In this document: positions 17,399 through 26,635 of the stretch, piece after piece | Layout: every line of letters starts with the position of its first letter | Numbering within the stretch: position 1 is the first letter of the stretch | Assembly: GCA_030726725.1 (NCBI GenBank) | Contig: JANRDC010000021.1 | Span: 1 to 64,000 of the forward strand | Source: Flavobacteriaceae bacterium | GTDB lineage: Bacteria; Bacteroidota; Bacteroidia; Flavobacteriales; Flavobacteriaceae | Length of the DNA stretch: 64,000 nucleotides | Direction: 5' to 3' | The notes under the pieces: generated by a model | The model's database searches: none | Told to the model about the DNA's origin: nothing | What the model saw: only the letters and a program-made list of their open reading frames with translations | Translations under genes and position numbers: made by a program

Positions 17399-19528
17399 AT
17401 GATGAAAAAGAAACTGGCCTACGGACTTTTGTTTGCCCTGGTGTGTCTTGCCTCGTGCAGTTTTACCACAAACAAAGAAGATAACGACAAAGACAAATTG
17501 CTTTTAGAGGTGATTCAATACATCCTCAAACAAGGCCATTTTGATCCCAAGACCATCGATGACAACTACTCGATACAGGTCTACGACCATTTCATCAACG
17601 GGATGGACCCCATGAAGCGTTATTTTACGCAAGCTGATGTTCAAGAGTTTAAAAAATATCAATACCAGTTGGACGACCAATTTAAGGCGGCAGACATCAC
17701 TTTTTTTGATTTGGTGTATCAGCGATTGGTCGAACGCATGTCCCAAACCAAGCCATATGTAAGTGAGTCTCTAACTCAGCCTTGGAATTTTGATCAGAGC
17801 GAGTACTTTGAGAGCGATTACGAAACATTGGCTTATGCCCAGGGGGCAAAAGAGCTGAAAGAGCGCTGGAGGCTGCAGCTCAAATACATGAGTTTAAGCA
17901 GTTTTATCGCACTTCAGGAGGCGGAAAAAGCCAAAAAAGAAGAGAACCCCGAATATCAGGTTAAGTCTGACCAGGCACTTGAAGAAGAGGCCAGAACACA
18001 GACCAAAACGACCATGGAGGAGTACTTCGATTTTGTGGAAGATTTGGCGCGCAAGGATTATTTTGCCCAATACGTCAATGCGTTAGTCGAGTCCTTTGAC
18101 CCGCATACTTCGTATATGGCGCCTGAAGAGAAAGACCGATTTGACATCGACATGTCCGGTAAATTTGAGGGAATCGGCGCGCGTTTATCCAAGCGTATGG
18201 ATCAGACTAAAATCACAGAAATTATTTCCGGTGGCCCAGTATGGCGCGACCAAGCCCTGGAAGTGGGTGATGAAATTTTAATGGTGGGACAAGAAGGTGA
18301 AGAGCCTGTAAGCATTGTCGGGATGCGTTTAGACGATGCCATCAAACTGATCAAAGGACCCAAAGGAACTACCGTTTATCTGTGGGTGAAAAAAGTAGAT
18401 GGGACCAAAAAAACTGTTTCTGTGGTACGCGATGTGGTGGAGCTCGAAGAGACCTATGCCAAGTCTGCCAAAGTAGAGAAGGATGGCCATTTGTACGGAA
18501 TCATCAATCTCCCGAAATTTTATGTGGATTTTGTGGACCAAGACACCCGAAATGCGGCGACTGACCTGGCCAAAGAGGTCGATAAGCTGAAAAAGGAGGG
18601 TGTTGAGGGTCTGGTGATCGACCTGCGCAACAACGGGGGTGGTTCTCTAAAAACGGTTGTGGATATCGCTGGTTTGTTTATCGCTGAGGGACCTGTAGTT
18701 CAGGTGAAATCCTCGGATAACCAAGTCGATGTTTACCTCGATGAAGACCCCAAGATTCAGTGGGATGGACCTTTGGTGATTTTGGTCAACGAGCTCTCTG
18801 CCTCAGCCTCGGAGATATTGGCCGCTGCTATGCAGGATTACCAACGAGCAGTAGTTATCGGAAGCACCCAAACCTTCGGCAAGGGCACCGTACAGAACTT
18901 GATCGACCTGAACCGAGTAATTCGCAACAGCGAGTTTGGTGATTTGGGATCCCTTAAAATCACCACCCAGAAGTTCTATCGAATCAATGGAGGTTCTACC
19001 CAGTTGGAAGGGGTGCGCAGTGATATTTCCATGGTAGGTCGTTACAGTTACCTCGAAGTAGGCGAGCGGGAAATGGATAAACCATTGCCCTGGGATCAAA
19101 TAGCACCGGCTACCTTTAAACCTTGGACTGGATATATCAATTACCGAGAAACCATTGCGCGTTCTCAGGCGCGTATGGCCAAAAATCCCTATTTGAGTTT
19201 GTTGGATCAGAACGCAAAATGGATCAAAGAACAACAAGATCAAACACAAATACCGCTGCGTCTATCCGATTTCTTGGCCGAGGTGAAAGCGGATGAACTC
19301 AAGGCTCAAGAGTTTAGCAAAATTGCTGAATTCGATAACCAATTGACTTTCTCCTACACCTCTTTTGACGCGCCATCGGTGCGCGCTGATGCGGATTTGG
19401 TCAAGGCTAGGGATCGTTGGCACAGAGATCTGGCCAAGGATTTATACATCGACGAAGCCTTGAATGTATTGCAGGACCTCAAGCTCAAATTTACAGATCT
19501 CACCAAACTGACCTCAGTGGACCACTAG
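17399..19528 (+). CDS. Carboxy-terminal processing (tail-specific) protease, S41 family
   Basis: 709 aa, Prc/Tsp-like. A lipoprotein-type signal ends in the lipobox CLASC (VCLASCSF), so it is probably anchored to a membrane on the periplasmic side. The order is a helical N-terminal domain, a PDZ domain (about 250-340, GKFEGIGARLS onward), then the S41 catalytic core with nucleophile Ser469 (LSASASEI) and general base Lys495 (TFGKGTVQ), then a C-terminal DUF3340-like domain. Such proteases trim or degrade periplasmic proteins from the C-terminus. The start chosen is ATG 17399 (next ATG 17402); an upstream TTG at 17390 is less likely. SelO follows after 3 nt. Confidence 0.92.
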   Translation: MMKKKLAYGLLFALVCLASCSFTTNKEDNDKDKLLLEVIQYILKQGHFDPKTIDDNYSIQVYDHFINGMDPMKRYFTQADVQEFKKYQYQLDDQFKAADITFFDLVYQRLVERMSQTKPYVSESLTQPWNFDQSEYFESDYETLAYAQGAKELKERWRLQLKYMSLSSFIALQEAEKAKKEENPEYQVKSDQALEEEARTQTKTTMEEYFDFVEDLARKDYFAQYVNALVESFDPHTSYMAPEEKDRFDIDMSGKFEGIGARLSKRMDQTKITEIISGGPVWRDQALEVGDEILMVGQEGEEPVSIVGMRLDDAIKLIKGPKGTTVYLWVKKVDGTKKTVSVVRDVVELEETYAKSAKVEKDGHLYGIINLPKFYVDFVDQDTRNAATDLAKEVDKLKKEGVEGLVIDLRNNGGGSLKTVVDIAGLFIAEGPVVQVKSSDNQVDVYLDEDPKIQWDGPLVILVNELSASASEILAAAMQDYQRAVVIGSTQTFGKGTVQNLIDLNRVIRNSEFGDLGSLKITTQKFYRINGGSTQLEGVRSDISMVGRYSYLEVGEREMDKPLPWDQIAPATFKPWTGYINYRETIARSQARMAKNPYLSLLDQNAKWIKEQQDQTQIPLRLSDFLAEVKADELKAQEFSKIAEFDNQLTFSYTSFDAPSVRADADLVKARDRWHRDLAKDLYIDEALNVLQDLKLKFTDLTKLTSVDH

Positions 19529-19531
19529 TCA

Positions 19532-21106
19532 ATGGCCTGGATATTCGATCACTCATGGTATGCACAGCTCAGGATTGATCCAGCATCTGTAGACACTTCG
19601 GGAAATCCTCAGCGTGTTGATGAGGTGCGCACTGTGGCTCATGCTCATGTCTGCGCCGTCCAGCCCACTGCTTTTCCACAGTCACAACTGGTGGCGCTCA
19701 ATCAAGATTTAGCGGCTTTTTTAGGCGCCTCAACAACACCTTCAGCCCCACATAAGCACGGCCCAGAAACGGTGCACAGCGATTTAGTGAATTGGGTGAC
19801 TGGAGCTACTTGGATGGATGCGCACCCTCCGCTGGCTATGGCGTACGCCGGTCATCAGTTTGGCCAATGGGCAGGACAACTCGGCGATGGACGGGCGATG
19901 CAGATAGGAGCTTTAATCGCTCAAGATCGCCAAAGTTATGCCCTGCAACTCAAGGGTGCTGGTCCTACTCCTTTTTCTAGAAGAGGGGATGGGTATGCGG
20001 TATTGCGTTCTTCCATCAGGGAATATGTCGCTTCTGAAGCTTTGTTTCATTTAGGTGTACCCACCACCCGTGCTTTGGCCTTGGTGTCAACTGGTCAGCC
20101 AGTGGCCAGGGATCGCTATTACAATGGTCATGTCGCTTGGGAACCTGGGGCTGTGGTATGTCGGGTTTCCCCCGGATTTATTCGCTTTGGCCATTTTGAG
20201 TGGTTTGCCGCTCAAGGGGCTGATGATTTGTTGCGGTCCCTGGCTGATTTTTGTCTTGAGCGTTATTTCCCGGACTGTGCGCAAGCCGATGAACCCTATT
20301 TGGCCTTGTTTCAAACAGTGGCGGAACGCACCCTGAACTTGGTGGCTCAGTGGCAGGGGATCGGTTTTGTACACGGGGTGATGAACACCGACAATATGTC
20401 CTTGCTCTCAGAGACAATAGACTACGGCCCTTATGGATTTATGGACCAGTATAACCCGCATTGGACACCGAATACATCAGATAGGCCCCAAGGCAGATAC
20501 CGACAGCAACAACAAGGCCAGGTGGCGATTTGGAACCTGATGCAGCTCGCCAACGGTTTGTTTCCATTGGTGGGTCAAGCGGCTGGTTTTGAACAGGTGT
20601 TGGCCTGGGCTCAAGAAGTTTGGCCGCAAAAGGAGGCAGATGTGTTTGTGCGCAAGTTGGGACTTCCCGAGGGCGCAGACCAAGATCGGGCATTGATCAG
20701 GAGTTTATTGGTATGGATGGAACAGGCCCAGGTGGATTTCACAGATTTTTTTCGTCAAATAAGCAGCCTTCATCGTCCAGAGGATCTGGTGCAAGAACAC
20801 TGGTCACCATCCTTAATAGATCAGTGGATGGCTTGGTGGAAAGACTATATGGATCGGGCTGCTTATTGGGGCGTGACCCACGAGGATCGCCAACGAGTAA
20901 TGCTGACCCGTAACCCCAGATTTGTCCCCAGAAATCACCACCTAGAAAGGGTCATTCAGCAGGCCACTGAGGGAAATTGGCATTTGTTTCACGATTTGAT
21001 GCGGGTGTTGGCTGATCCGATGAACAGCGAACTAGAAGATCCCTATGGTTGGGCCCAACCCAAACCCTTTGACGCAGCAGACACAGCTCTGTCCTGCAGC
21101 TCTTAA
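19532..21106 (+). CDS. selO: Protein adenylyltransferase SelO (YdiU family)
   Basis: 524 aa, pseudokinase fold. SelO transfers AMP from ATP to Ser, Thr or Tyr of target proteins and is linked to redox stress. The nucleotide-binding block LQLKGAGPTPFSRRGDG, SSIREYVASEALFHLGVPTT and the catalytic region HGVMNTDNMSLLSETIDYGP match the family. The C-terminus ends SCSS: a Cys third from the end, the position occupied by selenocysteine in eukaryotic SelO (established family knowledge). It starts 3 nt after the protease gene and ends 4 nt before the convergent rodA; no clear terminator separates them. Confidence 0.93.
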   Translation: MAWIFDHSWYAQLRIDPASVDTSGNPQRVDEVRTVAHAHVCAVQPTAFPQSQLVALNQDLAAFLGASTTPSAPHKHGPETVHSDLVNWVTGATWMDAHPPLAMAYAGHQFGQWAGQLGDGRAMQIGALIAQDRQSYALQLKGAGPTPFSRRGDGYAVLRSSIREYVASEALFHLGVPTTRALALVSTGQPVARDRYYNGHVAWEPGAVVCRVSPGFIRFGHFEWFAAQGADDLLRSLADFCLERYFPDCAQADEPYLALFQTVAERTLNLVAQWQGIGFVHGVMNTDNMSLLSETIDYGPYGFMDQYNPHWTPNTSDRPQGRYRQQQQGQVAIWNLMQLANGLFPLVGQAAGFEQVLAWAQEVWPQKEADVFVRKLGLPEGADQDRALIRSLLVWMEQAQVDFTDFFRQISSLHRPEDLVQEHWSPSLIDQWMAWWKDYMDRAAYWGVTHEDRQRVMLTRNPRFVPRNHHLERVIQQATEGNWHLFHDLMRVLADPMNSELEDPYGWAQPKPFDAADTALSCSS

Positions 21107-21110
21107 GTGT

Positions 21111-22394
21111 TTAATCCCATTCGCTGAGTCGGTTGGAGTCCAACTTGACAAACAGAAACAACAACAGGGTAAAAAACAACATACCAGATCCCCCGTAGCT
21201 GATCAGCGGAAGGGGAATGCCAATGGTGGGCAACAAGCCCAACACCATACCTATGTTGATGATGTAGTGGAACCCCAAAATTGAGATCACGCCATACCCA
21301 TAAATGCGGTTAAACTTGTTGGTTTGGGCCTCTGAGCGTTGCCAAAGGCGGACCAACAGCAAGCTAAAGGCCAATACCACCAAGAATGAACCTACAAACC
21401 CCCATTCTTCTCCAATCGTGCTAAAGATATAATCGGTGTGTTGTTCCGGTACAAAATTTCCCTTGGTGCGTGATCCCTCCATAAACCCTTTGCCCCAAAA
21501 ACCTCCTGACTCAATGGTTTTTTCGCTCTGGTAGGCATTGTAACCGATGGTTTTATTGATTTTTTTGAGCACTTCTGGATCTTTTTCCAAGTCCAGCCAA
21601 AGGCTAAAACGATCCCTGTGTCTTTGTTCAAAAACCTCTTCGTAGATGTAGTTCACCGAAAATGACCCGCCGATGCTTAAGGCCAATATCAACAAGGCCA
21701 TCGGCATGCGCCATTTAAACCTCCTTTTAGCGCGTAAATACAAAATAGTTCCCAAAATCAGCACCCCCCCGCTAGCCCAATAAACGCCCCATTTTAAGGT
21801 AGCGACAAAGAGTGCGATGGCGTAGAGACCTGCCCAAAGGAAGGTGAGCGGGAACCCCTCGCGAAACAGCACAAAAATCAATGTGAAATAGATCAGTGCC
21901 GAGCCGGGATCTGGTTGTGGAATCACCAATAGTGCCGGAAGCAAAATAATCAGCATCACCGACCATTGGGTAAGGTTTCGTTTCATGTCGATTTGGACAT
22001 CGCTCAGGTATTTGGCCAGCGCCAAAGCAGCGGTGATCTTGGCGAGTTCAGAGGGTTGAAAATTAAAAAACCCCAATCCATACCATGAAGTGGCTCCGTT
22101 GATATTTTTTCCGGCGACAAATAGCCCTGCTAAAAGGAGCAAAGAAACGAGGTAGGCTATGGAAGAAAAGCGTTCGATCCATCGGGTCTCTAATAAAAAT
22201 AGCACCCAAACCATTACAAAGCTGATGCCGATAAACACCAGTTGTTTTCCATAAACTGCGGACCAATCAAAAGCGACGTTGGCCTCCGCGGGTGAGCTGG
22301 CTGAATAAATATTGAGCCAGCCCGCCAATACTAAAAACAAGTAGAGGCTGACAATCGTCCAGTCAATTCGTTTGATGCGCGCGTTACCAAGCAT
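21111..22394 (-). CDS. rodA: Rod-shape-determining peptidoglycan polymerase RodA
   Basis: 427 aa SEDS-family glycosyltransferase with about ten membrane helices. Conserved parts are the FNFQPSELAKI segment, PQPDPGSALIY (with the conserved Asp), the extracellular loop and the C-terminal LPTIGIPLPLISYGGSGM motif. It polymerises lipid II together with PBP2 during cell elongation. It overlaps the upstream mrdA gene by 11 nt and is the last gene of the mreB-mreC-mreD-mrdA-rodA operon. Confidence 0.96.
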   Translation of the reverse strand: MLGNARIKRIDWTIVSLYLFLVLAGWLNIYSASSPAEANVAFDWSAVYGKQLVFIGISFVMVWVLFLLETRWIERFSSIAYLVSLLLLAGLFVAGKNINGATSWYGLGFFNFQPSELAKITAALALAKYLSDVQIDMKRNLTQWSVMLIILLPALLVIPQPDPGSALIYFTLIFVLFREGFPLTFLWAGLYAIALFVATLKWGVYWASGGVLILGTILYLRAKRRFKWRMPMALLILALSIGGSFSVNYIYEEVFEQRHRDRFSLWLDLEKDPEVLKKINKTIGYNAYQSEKTIESGGFWGKGFMEGSRTKGNFVPEQHTDYIFSTIGEEWGFVGSFLVVLAFSLLLVRLWQRSEAQTNKFNRIYGYGVISILGFHYIINIGMVLGLLPTIGIPLPLISYGGSGMLFFTLLLFLFVKLDSNRLSEWD

Positions 22395-24252
22395 ATTCGT
22401 TGATTCTAAAGGGTGCTCCGCTTAGGGGTTTGGCGTACTCACGCTCTAGGGTTTTGGTGAGCATTCGGGTTTCAAGGTCGGTTCTGGAAATGCTGTCCTT
22501 GAGGTATTTTTCTATCATCAACGAGGCGATATGACCCGCGTAGCGCGCCCCGTAGTAGCCGTGTTCAATGTATACCGCCAAGGCGATTTTAGGATCTTCC
22601 ACAGGGGCAAATGCGATAAATACAGAGTGGTCTGTCAATTGAGTGCGCACCCCATTGATGCGGGTGAAATTTTCAACAGTCCCCGTTTTTCCCGCAATAT
22701 TGATTCCGGGCACCAAAATACCTCGTGCGGTTCCCTCGGTGGAATACACATCTGCCATGGCTTGAATCACAGGTCCAAAATGCTTGGGATCAATGGTGGT
22801 TTTTTTTCGTTGCGTATATATCGGGTCAGTGATGGGTTGACCATCGATGGCCTTGACTACGTGGGGGGTGAAGTAGTGACCTTTGTTGGCGATGGCTGCG
22901 GTCATATTGGCCAGCTGTATGGGGGTGGCGGCTACCTCTCCTTGGCCGATGGCGTTGGAAATGATAAATGAGGTAGCCCATCGGTTTTTACCGTACACAT
23001 TGTCATAATAGGCTCTGTTGGGCACTCGTCCAGGCTGACCACTGGGTAAATCATACCCCAAGAATTCGCCTAAACCAAAACTCTTGATGTGCTTTTCCCA
23101 AGCGTCGATCCCATCGCCTGGCTTTTTGTATTTGTTGAATATTTTGCGGTAAGTGTCTGCAAAATACGCATTACAGGATTTGGCTACCCCTGTGCGCAAA
23201 TCTCGGACGCCACCACCACAGTGACACCCCCTTTTGTGCTTGCCCACAAAAAATCCATTTTGACAGACTACGTAGTTTTCTGGGGTGATGACCCCTTCTT
23301 GAAGCGCAGCCAAAGCGTTGAGTATTTTAAAAGGCGATCCAGGCGAAGGTTGTGCTAACAAGGATCTGTCCCAAGTAGGCTTGGCGATGGAATCGTAGTA
23401 CAGCGCGTTATAGTTTTTTGAGCGGTCCCTGCCCACCAATAAATTGGGGGTATATGTAGGTCCTGATATGATCGATAGTATCTCTCCGGTTTTGGGTTCA
23501 ATAGCGACAATACCGCCTCGTTTTCCGCGCATAAGCCGTTCTCCGTATTCTTGAAGGTCTTTGTCCAAGGTTAAGGTGAGGTCAGCACCAGCCACCGGAA
23601 TGGTATCGTATTGGCCCTGTTTGTAGGCGCCTAGATCTCGGTTAAATCTGTCTTTTTGCAGGTAGCGCACCCCCCGCTGACCCCGCAGGATTTCCTCGTA
23701 CTGTCGTTCAATACCCGTTCTTCCAATGATTTCTCCTGAAATGTATTGGGGATTAGTACTTACTTCATAGTCATTGACTTCACTGATGTATCCAAGTACA
23801 TGCGCGCCTGCATCCGTCTTGTAGTCTCTAAGATTTACCTTTTGTATAAAAAACCCTTCGAATTGCCAGAGTTTTTCTTGCAGCTTGGCATAGGATTCCT
23901 TCGACATTTTGGACACCATCACAGAGGGTAACCTAGGGGAGTACACCCAGCCCTTTTCGATGCGTTCAATAAATGTGGCCTTGTCAATTTCTGCCAGTTC
24001 AAGAAAAGTCAGGGTGTCGATGTTTTTTACATTCTGGGGAATGAACATCAGGTCATAAGCAGGTTGATTGGCCACCAACAACTGACCATTTCTGTCAAAC
24101 ATATGCCCCCTGCCCGGGTAAAGTCTTTGGGCCCTGATAGAAGGGTCGTCGCCTAAGTTGACTTCATCCCGCAATAATTGCAACTGAACTAGTCGACCTG
24201 TAAACACCAACATGGCCAAAAGGACAAAGAGTAAGATCAGGTGCTTTCTCAT
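22384..24252 (-). CDS. mrdA: Penicillin-binding protein 2 (transpeptidase)
   Basis: 622 aa. An N-terminal membrane anchor is followed by a PBP dimerisation domain and the transpeptidase domain with all three motifs: SPFK (active-site Ser and Lys, in QPSPGSPFKILNA), SCN (KSCNAYF) and KTG (AGKTGTVENF). It crosslinks peptidoglycan in the elongasome with RodA. It overlaps mreD by 4 nt (ATGA) and rodA by 11 nt. Confidence 0.97.
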   Translation of the reverse strand: MRKHLILLFVLLAMLVFTGRLVQLQLLRDEVNLGDDPSIRAQRLYPGRGHMFDRNGQLLVANQPAYDLMFIPQNVKNIDTLTFLELAEIDKATFIERIEKGWVYSPRLPSVMVSKMSKESYAKLQEKLWQFEGFFIQKVNLRDYKTDAGAHVLGYISEVNDYEVSTNPQYISGEIIGRTGIERQYEEILRGQRGVRYLQKDRFNRDLGAYKQGQYDTIPVAGADLTLTLDKDLQEYGERLMRGKRGGIVAIEPKTGEILSIISGPTYTPNLLVGRDRSKNYNALYYDSIAKPTWDRSLLAQPSPGSPFKILNALAALQEGVITPENYVVCQNGFFVGKHKRGCHCGGGVRDLRTGVAKSCNAYFADTYRKIFNKYKKPGDGIDAWEKHIKSFGLGEFLGYDLPSGQPGRVPNRAYYDNVYGKNRWATSFIISNAIGQGEVAATPIQLANMTAAIANKGHYFTPHVVKAIDGQPITDPIYTQRKKTTIDPKHFGPVIQAMADVYSTEGTARGILVPGINIAGKTGTVENFTRINGVRTQLTDHSVFIAFAPVEDPKIALAVYIEHGYYGARYAGHIASLMIEKYLKDSISRTDLETRMLTKTLEREYAKPLSGAPFRINEYAW

Positions 24253-24758
24253 GACTTGGCCGGTTTAAAAGCAGCGATCAGCATCATGCTTACCCCTACG
24301 GTGGCCACGCCGGTGAGTAACGTTCTCCACAAGGCAGCACCTATATGGCTCCAGCTCAGGTCTTCGGCTATAAAAAATATCAGGTGGTGGATCAAGGTGA
24401 TCAAACTGAAAAAAACCAATCGCTGCAACCAAGTCGCTTGGTGAATTCTAAAAGTTTTTTGCTCATGAGCGAGTCCAAAAGTCAGCTGCATGATCCAAGG
24501 TCTGCTGTAGGCAACTACGGTACAGGCCAGCGCATGCAGGGCGAGTGTATCCAACCAAATATCCAGCAAAAGTCCCATCCCAAATGCTGTGGTCAACAGC
24601 CTAGTCGCATTGGTATACGAGGGGTGTACATAAAAATAGATGAGGTAGCACATTGGACTGATCCAGCCAAATAAGTGGATGTTGTTCCACAAAAAAGCCT
24701 GTAACACCACCAGCAGCAGTGCCATGAACAGGTCTTTGATGAGGTTGGTTTGGTCCAT
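24249..24758 (-). CDS. mreD: Rod-shape-determining protein MreD
   Basis: 169 aa, hydrophobic, with about five membrane helices. Assignment rests on size, topology and position between mreC and mrdA; the sequence is poorly conserved in general. The block MCYLIYFYVHPSYTNATRLL followed by AFGMGLLLDIWLDTLALHA resembles Bacteroidota MreD. It starts 3 nt after mreC and overlaps mrdA by 4 nt. Confidence 0.88.
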   Translation of the reverse strand: MDQTNLIKDLFMALLLVVLQAFLWNNIHLFGWISPMCYLIYFYVHPSYTNATRLLTTAFGMGLLLDIWLDTLALHALACTVVAYSRPWIMQLTFGLAHEQKTFRIHQATWLQRLVFFSLITLIHHLIFFIAEDLSWSHIGAALWRTLLTGVATVGVSMMLIAAFKPAKS

Positions 24759-24761
24759 AGG

Positions 24762-25550
24762 TTAACGAATCAGTGAATCTCTGGAAATTTTGTCTTTGTT
24801 TTGGAGCACATAAATATTTCTGAGCTTACCCATATCTTGGAACAAATCAACTTCCAATTCCAGGTAGTTTTGGTCGGCGCTTTTTTTCCATTCCACCAAG
24901 CTTCCAATAAGGATTCCTTCTGGAAAAATCCCAGACATGCCTGCCGTGGCGATGGTGTCTCCTTTTTTGAGTTCAGCAGTGATGGGGATATCGATGAGTT
25001 GTACTCGGTTGTGGTGGGAACCATTCCACACCAGAGAGCCAAAATGCCCGGTTCGGTTGACTTGTGCACTGATTCTTGACCGACTGTTGAGGATGCTCAT
25101 CACGCTGGAATAGCCTTTTTGCGTTTGGGCGACAATACCCACCAACCCCAAGTTGCTCACTACCCCCATATCTGTAGCGATACTGTCTTTAGTGCCCGTG
25201 TTGATCAACAAATAATTGTCCCTTTGGTTAAAGGTGTTTCGCACCACCCGAGCTGCTTTTGCTCGGTAAGGTCCCTGGTAGGGCTGGGTTTTCAATGGCT
25301 GATTCCATTCGGCAGCCTTGAGTCTTGCATTTTCTTGTCGCAGGACCTCATTTTGTGCCCTTAGACTGAAGTAGTCGCGCCAATGGCTGGTTGTTTCATG
25401 AATCCGGGCACCAATACCTCCTGAGGTGTGCAAAAGGCGCACCTGATTAAAGGTCTGGTAGCCCAAGGTGAGCGAGATAGACAAGACCAGATAAAAGCCA
25501 AAGAGGAGTTTGGTTTTGTTGCTTGAAAAGAACGCCGTCAAACGACTCAT
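24762..25550 (-). CDS. mreC: Rod-shape-determining protein MreC
   Basis: 262 aa. One N-terminal membrane helix, then a coiled-coil (around SLRAQNEVLRQENARLKAAE) and the periplasmic beta-barrel MreC domain (GVVSNLGLVGIVAQT, STRISAQ-type region SRSRISAQVNRTG, GDTIATAGMSGIFPEGILIG). It organises the elongation machinery with MreB and PBP2. It follows mreB by 18 nt and precedes mreD by 3 nt. Confidence 0.95.
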   Translation of the reverse strand: MSRLTAFFSSNKTKLLFGFYLVLSISLTLGYQTFNQVRLLHTSGGIGARIHETTSHWRDYFSLRAQNEVLRQENARLKAAEWNQPLKTQPYQGPYRAKAARVVRNTFNQRDNYLLINTGTKDSIATDMGVVSNLGLVGIVAQTQKGYSSVMSILNSRSRISAQVNRTGHFGSLVWNGSHHNRVQLIDIPITAELKKGDTIATAGMSGIFPEGILIGSLVEWKKSADQNYLELEVDLFQDMGKLRNIYVLQNKDKISRDSLIR

Positions 25551-25568
25551 GGAAAACCAATTGTAGGG

Positions 25569-26597
25569 TTATTGCATCAAGATGCCTTTGTATCGATCTA
25601 GGTTTTTAAGTGCAATACCTGTTCCGCGAACTACAGCGCGTAAAGGGTCTTCAGCAATATACACAGGCAGGTCTGTTTTTAGGGACAAACGCTTGTCTAA
25701 TCCGCGGAGCATTGAACCTCCACCTGCTAAAAATATACCTGAATTATAGATATCTGAGGCGAGTTCAGGGGGCGTATTGGAGAGTGTTTCCATCACAGCA
25801 TCCTCGATGCGAATAATCGATTTGTCCAGTGCTTTGGCCACTTCCCGATAGTTGATCTGCACTTGTTTTGGCTTTCCGCTCAACAAATCCCTTCCCTGTA
25901 CTGAAAGCTCATCAGGTGGGGATTGCAAATCTTCAGTGGCGGCGCCAACAGTGATTTTAATGTGCTCTGCGGTAGCTTCACCTACATAGAGGTTGTGCTG
26001 GGTGCGCATGTAGTAGATGATGTCGTTGGTAAATACATCTCCCGCTACTTTCACTGATTTGTCACATACAATACCTCCCAAAGCGATCACTGCGATTTCT
26101 GTCGTACCCCCCCCTATATCGACAATCATACTTCCTTTGGGTTCCATGATGTCCAAACCGATACCAATCGCAGCTGCCATTGGTTCGTGAATCAAATACA
26201 CTTCTTTTCCGTTCACGCGTTCTGCAGATTCTTTAACAGCGCGCATTTCTACCTCAGTAATTCCCGAAGGAATACAGATCACCAGTCTCAGCGCAGGGGG
26301 AAAAAGTTTCTTTTTTAAGGCAGGGATTTCTTTGATGAACATGCTGATCATCTTCTCTGAAGCGTCAAAATCTGCGATTACCCCATCTTTCAGCGGTCGA
26401 ATCGTTTTGATGTTTTCATGGGTTTTTCCTTGCATCAAATTAGCTTCCTTGCCGACCGCGATAATTTTACCCGTAGTTCGGTCTCTAGCCACAATAGATG
26501 GGCTGTCGACAACTACTTTGTCGTTGTGGATAATCAGTGTGTTCGCGGTGCCTAAGTCTATGGCGATATCCTCGGTTAAAAAATCAAAAAATCCCAT
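25569..26597 (-). CDS. mreB: Actin-like rod-shape protein MreB
   Basis: 342 aa actin-fold ATPase that forms membrane-bound filaments guiding lateral wall synthesis. Nucleotide-binding motifs: phosphate 1 IDLGTANTLI, phosphate 2 MIVDIGGGTTEIAVI, adenosine region GIFLAGGGSMLRGLD; the HEPMAAAIG segment is typical. The ATG at 26597 gives the standard length. purH ends 38 nt upstream on the same strand, so the elongasome operon may also be read through from purH. Confidence 0.98.
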   Translation of the reverse strand: MGFFDFLTEDIAIDLGTANTLIIHNDKVVVDSPSIVARDRTTGKIIAVGKEANLMQGKTHENIKTIRPLKDGVIADFDASEKMISMFIKEIPALKKKLFPPALRLVICIPSGITEVEMRAVKESAERVNGKEVYLIHEPMAAAIGIGLDIMEPKGSMIVDIGGGTTEIAVIALGGIVCDKSVKVAGDVFTNDIIYYMRTQHNLYVGEATAEHIKITVGAATEDLQSPPDELSVQGRDLLSGKPKQVQINYREVAKALDKSIIRIEDAVMETLSNTPPELASDIYNSGIFLAGGGSMLRGLDKRLSLKTDLPVYIAEDPLRAVVRGTGIALKNLDRYKGILMQ

Positions 26598-26635
26598 GGT
26601 ATGTTGCTGAAAATGTGGACGGTAATATACGAAAA

